From: SAR86 cluster bacterium SAR86B
Lineage (GTDB): Bacteria > Pseudomonadota > Gammaproteobacteria > Magnimaribacterales > D2472
Length of the DNA stretch: 64,000 bases
Direction: 5' to 3'
NCBI GenBank assembly: GCA_905182885.1
Contig: CAJJCW010000001.1
Location: forward strand, 503,256-567,255
Shown: in pieces, positions 47,760-57,075 of the stretch
Layout of the letters: every line of letters begins with the position of its first letter
Position numbering within the stretch: the stretch's first letter is position 1
Program-made: the position numbers and the translations under genes
Notes under the pieces: generated by a model
What the model was told of the DNA's origin: nothing
Database searches by the model: none
Seen by the model: the letters and a program-made list of their open reading frames with translations, nothing else

Positions 47760-48530
47760 CTATTCTTTTAGTGCCTCAGCTAGCTTCATATAGTCCTCAA
47801 GACAAACTTCTTCTGGCCTTAGATTGTTATTAATATCCAATAAATCCCAATTAACATCTCTCTTCTTTAAATTATTTCTAATATTTTTCCTTCTAGAAAT
47901 AAATGACCAATCTACGACTTTGTATAGATCTTTTTTAAAAGATAAATCTAGTCGGTTGGATCTTTTCGGGGATATTCTTATGAAACTTGAAGTCACTTTG
48001 GGCTTAATATCAAAAGCCTCAGGAGGAACATCAAATAATATTTGAGTATCAAAGAAAGCAGATAATTTAATAGAGAGCTTGCCCCAATTTTTTGTCCCAA
48101 CTTTTCCTGTTATCTTTTCTGCAACTTCCCTTTGAACTAAAAAATGCATATCTTGAATATGCTCACACCAATCAGTAAACATTAAAATTATTTGTGTAGA
48201 GATGTTATAGGGCAAATTGCCAACTATTCTATAGCTTTCATTTTCTAAAAAATCTAAAGGCGCTTTTAAAATATCATCATTTATAAACTCAAAATTTGCA
48301 GGCCCTATATATTTTTTTGAAAGATATTCAATATTTTTTGAATCAATATCTATAGCTTTAATATTTATATCTTCAAGGTTAATCGTGTCTGTTAGAGCTC
48401 CCATTCCAGGACCTATTTCTAGAAAGTTATTATTTTTTTTTGGACCTATAGATTGGCCCATCTCGAAAATAATAGCTGGGTCAGATAAGTAGTTTTGGCC
48501 AAATTTTCTTCTTGTATCTCTTGAGCTCAT
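47760..48530 (-). CDS. rsmA: 16S rRNA dimethyladenosine transferase
   Basis: Dimethylates two adjacent adenosines (A1518, A1519 in E. coli numbering) near the 3' end of 16S rRNA. The 256-residue protein shows RRKFGQNYLSDPAII (7-21), the SAM motif LEIGPGMGALT, the catalytic NLPYNIST near 104-111 and the FLVQREVAEKI helix. Length is slightly below E. coli KsgA (273). Overlaps pdxA by 4 nt and precedes apaH. Confidence 0.96.
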   Translation of the reverse strand: MSSRDTRRKFGQNYLSDPAIIFEMGQSIGPKKNNNFLEIGPGMGALTDTINLEDINIKAIDIDSKNIEYLSKKYIGPANFEFINDDILKAPLDFLENESYRIVGNLPYNISTQIILMFTDWCEHIQDMHFLVQREVAEKITGKVGTKNWGKLSIKLSAFFDTQILFDVPPEAFDIKPKVTSSFIRISPKRSNRLDLSFKKDLYKVVDWSFISRRKNIRNNLKKRDVNWDLLDINNNLRPEEVCLEDYMKLAEALKE

Positions 48531-49510
48531 TTGATTATCTTTTTAGCAGCCTTTATTGCTTCTTTCAGTGATGATACGTCAGCTTTTCCAGAGCCAGCTA
48601 CATCCAGAGCCACGCCATGATCAACAGATGTTCTTACAATAGGAACTCCTAGAGTAATATTGATTGACTTGCCAAAACTGAGAGCTTTTATAACTGGCAG
48701 CACCTGATCATGAAACATTCCCATATAAGCATCTGTTTCTTTCAATATTTTTTTTGTAAAAGCAGTATCAGCAGAGATTGGCATAGATACATTAATTTTT
48801 CTTTTTCTAAGCTCTTTTACAGCAGGTATAAGAATATCAGATTCTTCGTTGCCAATTTTTCCACCTTCGCCTGCATGAGGGTTCAAACCAAGTAATTTAA
48901 TTCTTGGATTCTTTATATTAAATTTAGATTTAAGTTCATTATTTAATATCATCACCTTACTTAGGATGAGGTTTTTCGTTATAGCTTTTGAAACTTTTTT
49001 TAACGGTATATGAGTTGTTGCAATAGCAACTCTTAGCTTATCTGAGCCAAGCAGCATTAGAACATCATCACTTTTTGTAAGCTCTTGAATATACTCTGTG
49101 TGACCTGAGAATTTCTTATTTATTGAGATAACATTTTCTTTGCTTATAGGCCCGGTAACCAGAGCAGTTTTTTTTCTTGATAATGATTGCTCTATTCCAT
49201 ATTTAAGATTTTCAAGAACATAAGATGCATTAGATTTATATAATTTTCCTGGCTTGGTGTTTGAGCATTTTGAAATATTTATAACCTGTAAAACACCAAA
49301 AGTATTTTTCTTACAATCATCTATCTCTTTAAGCAGATCGATGCGGATTTTCTTATTTATAAGTCTTGCTCTATCCTCTATAAGCCTAGGGTCAGCAATG
49401 CATATAATTGGAATACCTGCCTCTTTCCAAAAAGCCGAGCTGCATAATTGAATAATTAAATCAACACCAATGCCTGAAGGCTCTCCTGGAGAGTAAACTA
49501 TTGTCTTCAA
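48527..49510 (-). CDS. pdxA: 4-hydroxythreonine-4-phosphate dehydrogenase
   Basis: NAD-dependent enzyme of pyridoxal phosphate synthesis. The 327-residue protein begins with the PGEPSGIG motif (8-15), followed by TGPISKENV, FSGHTEYIQ, LGLNPHAGEGGKIGNEE (the metal/substrate histidine region) and MFHDQVLPVIKAL, with VRTSVDHGVALDVAG near the C-terminus. Length fits E. coli PdxA (329). It overlaps surA by 4 nt in the usual surA-pdxA order. Confidence 0.97.
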   Translation of the reverse strand: MKTIVYSPGEPSGIGVDLIIQLCSSAFWKEAGIPIICIADPRLIEDRARLINKKIRIDLLKEIDDCKKNTFGVLQVINISKCSNTKPGKLYKSNASYVLENLKYGIEQSLSRKKTALVTGPISKENVISINKKFSGHTEYIQELTKSDDVLMLLGSDKLRVAIATTHIPLKKVSKAITKNLILSKVMILNNELKSKFNIKNPRIKLLGLNPHAGEGGKIGNEESDILIPAVKELRKRKINVSMPISADTAFTKKILKETDAYMGMFHDQVLPVIKALSFGKSINITLGVPIVRTSVDHGVALDVAGSGKADVSSLKEAIKAAKKIIK

Positions 49511-50749
49511 TCTAGATCTTTAATCTCAACAAATGCCTCAGATCTCATGGCTCTCAATGTGCTTTCTAGCTCTTCCTCATATTTACGAGAGTAGAGCACT
49601 TGATATGCACGATCTTCTATAAGTTTATTTGTCTTGTCATGGTTTCTTTTATCAAGAACTTCTAAGAAATGAAAGCCAAATTGCGTTTGAAATACCTCAG
49701 AAGTAGCTCCTATTTCAGATTCAATCATTGTTTTCTCAAACTCATCAGCTAGAACACCTTTTCCAAGCCAATCAAGTTCCCCACCCTTTTTTGCAGAACC
49801 TGGATCTTCAGAATACTCACCTGCAAGTTCTCTAAAATCTTCACCATTAATAATTCTTGTTCTTATTTCATTAATCTCATTTTCTGTAGACTGCTCATCT
49901 CTTATGGCAGATGGCATTAACAGGATATGACGAGCAAACCATTGATCCTCATAACCTACAAAACTGCCTCTCTTCTCCTCTAATTTTAGAATGTGATACC
50001 CAGATCCACTTTCTAAAGGCTCAGTTATGTTATTAATATTTTTCTTACTCTAAGCCATCTGCAAATAGTTTTGGCATATCTGCAGTTTTTCTCCATCCCA
50101 TAAGGCCGCCATCTTTTGCATTTCCACTTATGGATATTTCTTGAGCAATAGCTGCGAAATCTTCACCGCTATTAATTCTCTTAATAGCTTTATTTGCTTG
50201 TTTTAAAGTCTTAACTAAAATCTGTCTAGTAAGGAGTTCTGGCTGAAGTTCAGCAAGAGAATCATCTGTCGCAAGAAATGCTTGAAATTCATTTTCTGTA
50301 ATGTCTATTTCTGAGCCTACTCTTCCTCTTTGGATTCTTTGAATAATCATCTCTTTTTTAACATTTTCCCTTAACTCCTCATACGAATCACCAGACTCCC
50401 CTATGAAAGTAATAAATTGTTGAAGTTCCATTTTATTATTATTGGCAATTCTTCCAATGGTCTCGTTTAGCTCTGTATCACTTATACGAATACCTGCTCT
50501 ATTTGCCATTTGAAGTTGAAGTTCTTCGATAATAAGCTGCTCAATTACCTGTTCGCGAAGTGCCTTTGCTTCTGGTTTTGGTATATTTTGATCATCATAT
50601 CTAGTAATCATTTCCTCAAGATTATTTTTAATCTGCGATTCCATTACAATTCCATCATCAACTATTATTGCAACCCTATCTAAAACCTCTATTTTTGAAA
50701 ACAAAGGTATTGATGTAAGAATTATTAACGGTAGGAGTATTTTTTTCAT
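49507..50749 (-). CDS. surA: Periplasmic chaperone/peptidyl-prolyl isomerase SurA, frameshifted
   Basis: Outer-membrane protein chaperone. The start at 50749 gives a signal peptide (KKILLPLIILTSIPLFS) and the SurA N-domain with VLDRVAIIVDDGIVMES. The first parvulin domain (LLTRQILVKT--QA) reaches GGLMGWRKTADMPKLFADGLE and then hits a stop at 50045. The protein goes on in another frame (SKKNINNITEPLESGSGYHI, WFARHILL, then the second parvulin domain with GSAKKGGELDWLGKGV). One extra base near 50045-50052 explains this: the span is 1243 nt, 3 x 414 + 1, giving about 413 residues (E. coli 428). Downstream of lptD. Confidence 0.93.
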
Positions 50750-50757
50750 ATTTAGTA

Positions 50758-53113
50758 TCAGTAATTAAAGAGAGAGTTGTTTAATAGTCTATTCATTTTT
50801 TTATAGGAAGCGTTAAAGCCCTTTAGCTCAAACTCAAAATTTATCCTGCTTTTGTTCTCTATTTTTATAATATTATCCCACGCATCAGCTAGATTAGGAT
50901 AATAAATCCTTGCTTTATTTATTTCATATTTAGATAGATTTTTATCTGAGCCAGTGAGCCTAAATGCAAAACAACAATTTTCATATTCAAAACCTACTAA
51001 GCTTTCAATATTTATGTTTGTCTTGTTATCTTTTTTAAGTCTCGCAATAAATTTAAATCTTTCACTTATATTAATATTTGCATATATCTCTGAGTAGTCC
51101 AAGGGAACATTAAAATCTCCAGATATTCTTCTATACCTTTTTGCAAATCCAAATGATCCGAGTTCTTTTACCTTATGAGTGAGATTTATACCTGCCATCG
51201 AAGTCTTATTACTGTGAGTTAAATACCCTAAATATGCACTTAGATCTGTATTTTTGTTAGGCACCCATTTCGATATTGCTATGATAGGAGCTTCTTGCCT
51301 TGAATCTTCTTTCATGAAATTAGAGGCAGTATTTATAGAGCTTAGCCATATTTTTCTATCTTCAAAATAGAATTTTTTTGAAATTGTAAACCCAAGCTTT
51401 TCCAATGAGTTGTTAAATTTTTTGTAATTAATGCTTAGAGTATAAAATTTCTGATCACCGACTCTATCCATTCCTGCAAATCTATCATTGCCAAATAAAT
51501 TATTGTCGATACCTAGCTCATCTGTATCAAAAACTGGGTTATTTGATTGCTCTTTATAAGCAGAATAGCCAATTACTAGACGGGGCTCGATTACTGAGGT
51601 GCTTGAATCAACTTTTTTAATAAATATAGAGCTAATATCAATAAGGAAATTTGGAATGTTTACGTTGCTAGCTTTTTCAGACTGATTGGTCAGATTATAG
51701 TTAATACTTTTTACACCAATCTCTGCTTTGATGTTCATCCCATCCATATAAATATCTTTTAACAGGGATAGGTCAGAATAAATTCTAGAGCCTTCAATAG
51801 GATCTTCTATTACTCCTGGAATAATAACTATCTGATCCCTGATACCCAAAATATCCATGCGATAAATCTGAGTTAAATTTAGATATATTAATTAGCTGAT
51901 TAAAGAAAAGACCGTTAATATTTTTTGAATAATTAAGGTTAATGAATGGGGATCTTGAATATCCATTTGTAAGGATGGGGTTTAGAGCTTGATATCCTTG
52001 TCGCCCTATATCAATTGTAAGATTATTAAATTTAGAGCTTACCAACAACGATTGATTAAGATTTTGCTTTCTTTGTTCTCCAATATTGGTAATGTCTCCA
52101 GGAATATCCCTGAGAACAAGACTATCTGAGGCTTTTGACCAGTCTATGTAAACTTTAGAAGATTCTAAATTAAAGGTATCAGTAATTTTAAACGCCCACC
52201 TAGAAGTTTTATCTCCACCACCCTGTTTTGAAAACTCATCATCCCTATTAAAAAATAATAGATCAAAATTTCTTAAATTATTCTTTAATCCATGGGCCAA
52301 GCGAAAATTAGCTTCTATTCCCGAGCCACGGTTCGCAATATTTCTAGGGGCTATGGTCATGTCAGATTTATCAGATAAGACTTTGTAATAAGGAATCATA
52401 AAATCAAGACCATCAGAAGAATAAGAAATAGATGGCTCTAAAAATCCAGACATTCTTTCCTCAGATATGGCGAATGGAACGTATGGAAGTTTTACAAACG
52501 TTTTTCCCATAGCTTGAATAGATACATTTTTCGCAAGACCTCTCTCTGTATTAGAATCTAAGATAATTTCTTGTGCCTTTAATCCCCATCCTTTCTCTGA
52601 GTTAGCACATGAGGTCATAAAGACATCATTGATAATCATTTTATCTTCAGGCGACCCGATTAATTTATCAAAGTTAAGAATTAGCCCTCTTTGGTTTAAA
52701 TAGGCTTGACCGTTCGTTAATTCAATATACTTATCTTCTTTGTTGAAAGTGCCACTCTCTGCACCGAAGTAGAAGTCATCTAAAAAAATATTACCCTGAC
52801 CGGAGAATGTTATTAAACCATTGTCTTTATCTAATCTAGCTTTGCCAGCTTTTAACAATCCTTCAGGAAAATCTAATTCCACATCTCCTTTTAATATTAA
52901 TTTGTTATCTTCTGTAATTTCAAACTTATCAGAGTTAACTTTTAGACTTTCTCCTTCTAAGGTAGAGCCAATATAAGGGTTATAAACAAAACAGGCATTA
53001 ACATTAGAGCTGGTAGATTTTTCTAATACGGAGCCAATAAAAGATTCTCCATTAGCAATATTTGGAGTTGCGATAGCTACTAACGAGCAGATCATTAGAG
53101 AGAATCTTTTCAT
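50758..53113 (-). CDS. lptD: LPS-assembly outer-membrane protein LptD, frameshifted
   Basis: Beta-barrel protein that inserts lipopolysaccharide into the outer leaflet. The first part (from 53113) has a signal peptide, an OstA-like periplasmic domain (LKGDVELDFPEGLLKAGKARLD and KAQEIILDSNTERG) and the beginning of the barrel (FVKLPYVPFAISEERMSGFL). It breaks near 51794-51858 and continues in another frame through RDQIVIIPGVIEDPIEGSRI and the rest of the barrel to FELKGFN. The span is 2356 nt, 3 x 785 + 1, predicting 784 residues once one base is removed, the same as E. coli LptD. Followed by surA. Confidence 0.93.
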
Positions 53114-53165
53114 AGATATATTTTATACCTCTTAGCTTTGAAAGCGTATTTTATGAAAAGTTCTA

Positions 53166-53768
53166 TTATTTCTGAGAATTTATATATTCTTCCAATTGGT
53201 GAAGGTGATCTTTTCCAAAAAAGATCTGATCATCTAAAAAAAAAGTTGGCACACCAAAAGCACCTTTGGACACTGCATCGCTTGTATTTGCAATAAGTTT
53301 ATCCTTGCATTCCTGAGTACTAATTGTATTTATGATTGATTCAGCTTCAAACCCATTCTGAACCAAGACATCTTTAAATACCTCAATATCAGAAAGATTT
53401 TTTCCGTCTTCCCACATAGCAGAAAGCATGCAGTTAAAATATAAATCAGACACACCAAGCCCTTCAGCTGCTATAGCTCCTCTTTGAATTTGTACTGTAT
53501 TTTGAGGAAAATTTGAATTAAATTTATATTTTGTTAGCCCATGCTGCTTAACAAATCGCTCAATCTCTAAAAAAACATAGTCAGATTTATTTTTTATTTC
53601 TGCAAAGGCTATAAAAGGAGGCTGATTACCTGATAACTTCATGATTCCTCCAAGCAAGCAGGGTATGTAGTTAAACTCTACCCCGGTTCTTTCTTTAAAT
53701 GCTGGAATTATCTTGTGAGCAAAGTAAGCATTAGGGCTCGCAATATCAATAATAAAGTCTACTTTCAT
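53166..53768 (-). CDS. 2-hydroxychromene-2-carboxylate isomerase-like (DsbA/GST kappa fold)
   Basis: A 200-residue thioredoxin-fold protein of the DSBA-like HCCA isomerase family. VDFIIDIASPNAYFAHKIIP (3-22) with SPNAY, in the place of the CxxC of DsbA, and FNYIPCLLGGIMKLSGN are typical; the C-terminal GAFGVPTFFLDDQIFFGKDHL near 169-189 is strongly conserved. Family members isomerise aromatic ring-cleavage products with glutathione, or act as GST kappa. No aromatic degradation genes are adjacent, so the natural substrate is unknown. Divergent from an SDR pair by 46 bp. Confidence 0.88.
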   Translation of the reverse strand: MKVDFIIDIASPNAYFAHKIIPAFKERTGVEFNYIPCLLGGIMKLSGNQPPFIAFAEIKNKSDYVFLEIERFVKQHGLTKYKFNSNFPQNTVQIQRGAIAAEGLGVSDLYFNCMLSAMWEDGKNLSDIEVFKDVLVQNGFEAESIINTISTQECKDKLIANTSDAVSKGAFGVPTFFLDDQIFFGKDHLHQLEEYINSQK

Positions 53769-53814
53769 TTATGCCTGCAATTTTGTAAAGTTAGTAAAAC
53801 AATTAAACACTTTT

Positions 53815-54555
53815 ATGAAAGATTTTTCAAAATATTCAGCAATAATTATAGGAGCAGGAGATGCAACTGGATCAGCTATTACAAAAAAGTTTGCCAGTCA
53901 TGGTTACAAGGTATGTCCAGTAAGAAGACCAGGAAGTATCGATAAGGTTAATGCTTTGGCTAAAGAGATAAATGAATCAGGTGGATGGGCTAAGGGATAT
54001 GGTGTTGATGCGCGCGATGAGGAAGCGGTTATTAACTTCTTTAAAGATGTCGAAGAAAATATTGCCCCAATCGACGTGGTAATTTTTAATCCAGGTGCAA
54101 ATGTTTTTTTCCCAATTGAAGACACTACTGCAAGAGTCTTTAGAAAAGTTTGGGAGATGGCAGCATTCGGTGGATTTCTTTCAGGAAGAGAGGCGGCAAA
54201 ATATATGAAAAAAAGGAATTCAGGAAGTATATTTTTTACAGGAGCAACAGCATCTTTGAGGGGTAGTTCTGGTTTTTCAGCGTTTGCTAGTGCAAAATTT
54301 GCACTAAGAGCCCTTAGTCAAAGTATGGCGAGGGAGCTTGGACCAGAAGGCATTCATGTCTCACATTTTATTATTGATGGGGCTATTGATACGGCATTTA
54401 TAAAGGAGAATTTTCCAGATAGATATGCGCTTAAAGAAAAAGACGGTATTCTATCTCCTGAAAAAATTGCAGATTCATACTGGTTTGTTCATTCACAACA
54501 TAGAAGTGCTTGGACCCATGAGTTAGATTTGCGCCCGTATATGGAAACGTTTTAG
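53815..54555 (+). CDS. SDR-family protein lacking the catalytic tyrosine
   Basis: A 246-residue SDR-fold protein. The cofactor segment IIGAGDATGSAI (11-22) keeps a GxGxxxG pattern. The usual YxxxK is FASAK in the SAFASAKFALRALSQSMAREL segment, so phenylalanine replaces the catalytic tyrosine; the lysine is kept. HVSHFIIDGAIDTAFI downstream is typical of a subgroup of SDRs with this change. Enzymatic activity is therefore uncertain. It is followed by a second SDR after 23 nt on the same strand. Confidence 0.82.
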   Translation: MKDFSKYSAIIIGAGDATGSAITKKFASHGYKVCPVRRPGSIDKVNALAKEINESGGWAKGYGVDARDEEAVINFFKDVEENIAPIDVVIFNPGANVFFPIEDTTARVFRKVWEMAAFGGFLSGREAAKYMKKRNSGSIFFTGATASLRGSSGFSAFASAKFALRALSQSMARELGPEGIHVSHFIIDGAIDTAFIKENFPDRYALKEKDGILSPEKIADSYWFVHSQHRSAWTHELDLRPYMETF

Positions 54556-54578
54556 AAAATTTTAAATAAGGAGATATT

Positions 54579-55436
54579 ATGAGTTTAAAAGATAAAGTAA
54601 TTTTTATGTCTGGTGGAAGCAGAGGAATTGGTCTGGCTATGGCAAAAAGAGCTGCCCAAGATGGAGCAAAAGTAGTAGTTGCTGCAAAGACAGCTGACCC
54701 TCATCCAAAACTTGCCGGAACTATATATACAGCTGCAGACGAAATTATTGAAGCTGGAGGAGATGCACTCCCGGTTTTATGCGATATAAGAAATGAAGAT
54801 AATGTTAGAGATGCAATTAATAAAACTGTAGAGCATTTTGGCGGCATTGATATATGTATCAATAATGCATCAGCTATTCAGTTAACAAACGTTGTAGATA
54901 CTGAGATGAAGCGTTATGACCTCATGCATCAAATTAATGGAAGAGGTACTTATATGGTAAGTAAATACTGTTTACCGCATTTACTAAAAGCATCTAATCC
55001 TCATATTTTAAACCTAGCACCGCCTCTTGATATGAGTCCAAAGTGGTTCTCAGGAACAGTGGCTTATACGATGGCTAAATATACTATGAGTATGTGCGTT
55101 TTAGGAATGGCTGCTGAATTTGCAGATAGAGGAGTTGCTGTAAATGCACTATGGCCTAGAACAGCTATAGCGACTGCTGCAGTTCAAAACCATCTTGGCG
55201 GAGATGAAATTATGAGACTTTCAAGAAACGTTGATATTATGGCCGATGCAGCTCATGAAATTTTAATAAAAGACTCTAAATCGTTTACTGGTAATTTCTG
55301 CATAGATGATTTAGTTCTTCATGCTGCTGGAGTTAAAGATTTTACTAAATATGCAAATGTTCCTTTTGCTGAGTTGATGCCAGATTTCTTTGTCCCGGAT
55401 GATACCCCTTTGCCAGAAGAGGTAAAAAACAGTTAA
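54579..55436 (+). CDS. HSDL2-like short-chain dehydrogenase
   Basis: A 285-residue SDR closely following the HSDL2-like group (hydroxysteroid-dehydrogenase-like protein 2, without the SCP2 domain). SGGSRGIGLAMAKRAAQDGAKVVVAAKTA (11-39 region) with the AAKT signature, TIYTAADEI, NNASAI, YDLMHQINGRGTYM, HILNLAPPLDMSPKWF, the catalytic YTMAK and ALWPRTAIATAAV are conserved. Good Shine-Dalgarno (AAGGAGATATT). Substrate not established, perhaps an acyl-CoA intermediate. Directly upstream of amgK. Confidence 0.88.
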   Translation: MSLKDKVIFMSGGSRGIGLAMAKRAAQDGAKVVVAAKTADPHPKLAGTIYTAADEIIEAGGDALPVLCDIRNEDNVRDAINKTVEHFGGIDICINNASAIQLTNVVDTEMKRYDLMHQINGRGTYMVSKYCLPHLLKASNPHILNLAPPLDMSPKWFSGTVAYTMAKYTMSMCVLGMAAEFADRGVAVNALWPRTAIATAAVQNHLGGDEIMRLSRNVDIMADAAHEILIKDSKSFTGNFCIDDLVLHAAGVKDFTKYANVPFAELMPDFFVPDDTPLPEEVKNS

Positions 55437-55437
55437 T

Positions 55438-56403
55438 TTGAAAGAATCCGAAGTAATACATGCAGCCAGAGAATGTGGTTTTTTAGTAAACAAGGCTAAG
55501 CCGCTTAAGCTAGAAGCTAGTGGGAGGCAGTATCACAGGATATATTTAGATTCTGGAGAAACTAAAGTATTGTGTTACTTACATCCAGATAAGGGCACGC
55601 ATACAAAATTTCTTCATATTTCTAATTTTCTTTTAAATCTTGGTATAAGGTCTCCAGAGGTTATCTTTTGTAGTGAAAATCTGGGCATAACCATTCAGGA
55701 AGATTTAGGAGATACCTCCTTAATAGATTTAGACACATCCTTAAAGGAACATCATTCACTGATTGATAAATCTTTAGATCTTTTATCTCAATTACAAACT
55801 GCCAATATTCCTCAGATTCCCAAACTAGATGAAGAAACTTTAGATAATCAAATGAATGGATTAAGCACTATTTTTTTAAAAGACTTTCTGTCACTTACAC
55901 CTCATGCTGATATACCTAAGCTACAAAAAGAAACAGTAGAAAATCTTTTAGATCAGCCTTGGATGAATTGTCACTTTGATTTTGAAAGAAGAAATATTAT
56001 TTTAGATACAAATAAAGAAGTTGCCATTATTGATTATCAAGATCTCTGTACAGCTCCAGTGGGCATTGATTTAGCGGGGTTATTAATTGACCATTATGTA
56101 AAATATTCAGATGAGATGATTTCTAATTCTTTAGATAACTATAGCCATTATATGAATCTAGGCCTTAGCTCAGAAGATATTTTTGAATGGGTAAGATGGG
56201 GTGCTATCCAGAGAAATATGCGAATACTTGGAACCTTAAGTAGCATTTACATTGAGCATAATAGATCATTTAGATTAAAAGATTTATCTATGATTTTAGA
56301 TAATCTAATAGATTTAATCCCAGATAATAATTATGAATCTTTAAAACAATTCTTATCCATAAAAGTCAGATCTCAATTGTCCAAGAAGATGACCCAAATA
56401 TGA
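55438..56403 (+). CDS. amgK: N-acetylmuramate/N-acetylglucosamine kinase AmgK-like
   Basis: An APH-fold kinase of 321 residues (AmgK about 340). It phosphorylates the anomeric C1 of MurNAc in the peptidoglycan recycling route that bypasses de novo UDP-MurNAc synthesis. Visible: SGRQYHRIYL near the N-terminus (nucleotide loop), IQEDLGDTSL near 89-98, the catalytic loop HFDFERRNII near 180-189 and IIDYQDLCTAPVGIDLAGLL. The start is a TTG right after the SDR stop. Overlaps murU by 4 nt, an order known from Pseudomonas where the pair lies divergently from lptD. Confidence 0.9.
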   Translation: MKESEVIHAARECGFLVNKAKPLKLEASGRQYHRIYLDSGETKVLCYLHPDKGTHTKFLHISNFLLNLGIRSPEVIFCSENLGITIQEDLGDTSLIDLDTSLKEHHSLIDKSLDLLSQLQTANIPQIPKLDEETLDNQMNGLSTIFLKDFLSLTPHADIPKLQKETVENLLDQPWMNCHFDFERRNIILDTNKEVAIIDYQDLCTAPVGIDLAGLLIDHYVKYSDEMISNSLDNYSHYMNLGLSSEDIFEWVRWGAIQRNMRILGTLSSIYIEHNRSFRLKDLSMILDNLIDLIPDNNYESLKQFLSIKVRSQLSKKMTQI

Positions 56404-57072
56404 AAGCTATGATTCTAGCAGCAGGTTATGGCAAAAGGCTTCTTCCCCTGACTAAAGAAATACCAAAGCCTTTACTGATGGTCGGAAAGAAAACTCTGAT
56501 AGAGAGGAATATAGAAATATTACTAGATAATGACTTTGATAATCTTGTAATAAACGTATCATATTTAAGCCACATGATTAAAGACCATGTAAGTAAAACA
56601 TTTCCATTAGTTAATATTGAATATTCTGAGGAGGCTGAGCCCCTAGGCACAGGTGGCGGTGTTTTAAAAGCCATAGATCTTACTTGGAAGGGAGCATTTT
56701 TTACTGGTAAATGCAGATTTATGTCATGAGATAAATATCAAGAATCTTGCTCAAGAGGTTCCATCAGCACATCTAGTTGGAGTAAAGAATCCTGATCATA
56801 ATCCCGATGGAGATTTTTCATTAGATGGCAATACTGTAGTGATCAAAAAAGGTCCAAATGATTTAACTTGGAGTGGGATATCAGTTATTAATCCAGCTAT
56901 CTTCAATAGCTTAAATGGTAGGAAGGGCTCTTTTGAGATATGGGATTCAGTTTTAAAAGAACAAATAAAAAATAAAACTGTTACTGGAGAATTTTCTCAA
57001 GAAAGCTGGATAGATACTGGCACTATTGATCGCCTAGAGCTTGCTAATAATATAGTTACAGACGAAAATTAG
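56400..57072 (+). CDS. murU: N-acetylmuramate-1-phosphate uridylyltransferase MurU, frameshifted
   Basis: Nucleotidyltransferase that makes UDP-MurNAc from MurNAc-1-phosphate. The first part has MKAMILAAGYGKRLLPLT with the nucleotide loop, PKPLLMVGKKTLIERNIE and EPLGTGGGVLKAI. It then runs into a stop at 56729. In the frame opened by removing one T from the TTTTTT run near 56697-56702, the expected LLVNADLC (the ND/NAD metal motif) and the rest follow to GSFEIWD and ESWIDTGTIDRLE. The span is 673 nt, 3 x 224 + 1, giving 223 residues, the known MurU length. Paired with amgK. Confidence 0.92.
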
Positions 57073-57075
57073 ATC

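Noticed and set aside
20787-57072. Programmed ribosomal frameshifting as the general cause of the five split genes
   Set aside because: The junctions share no slippery sequence or stop-codon context, and only murU lies in a long homopolymer; error is the simpler cause.
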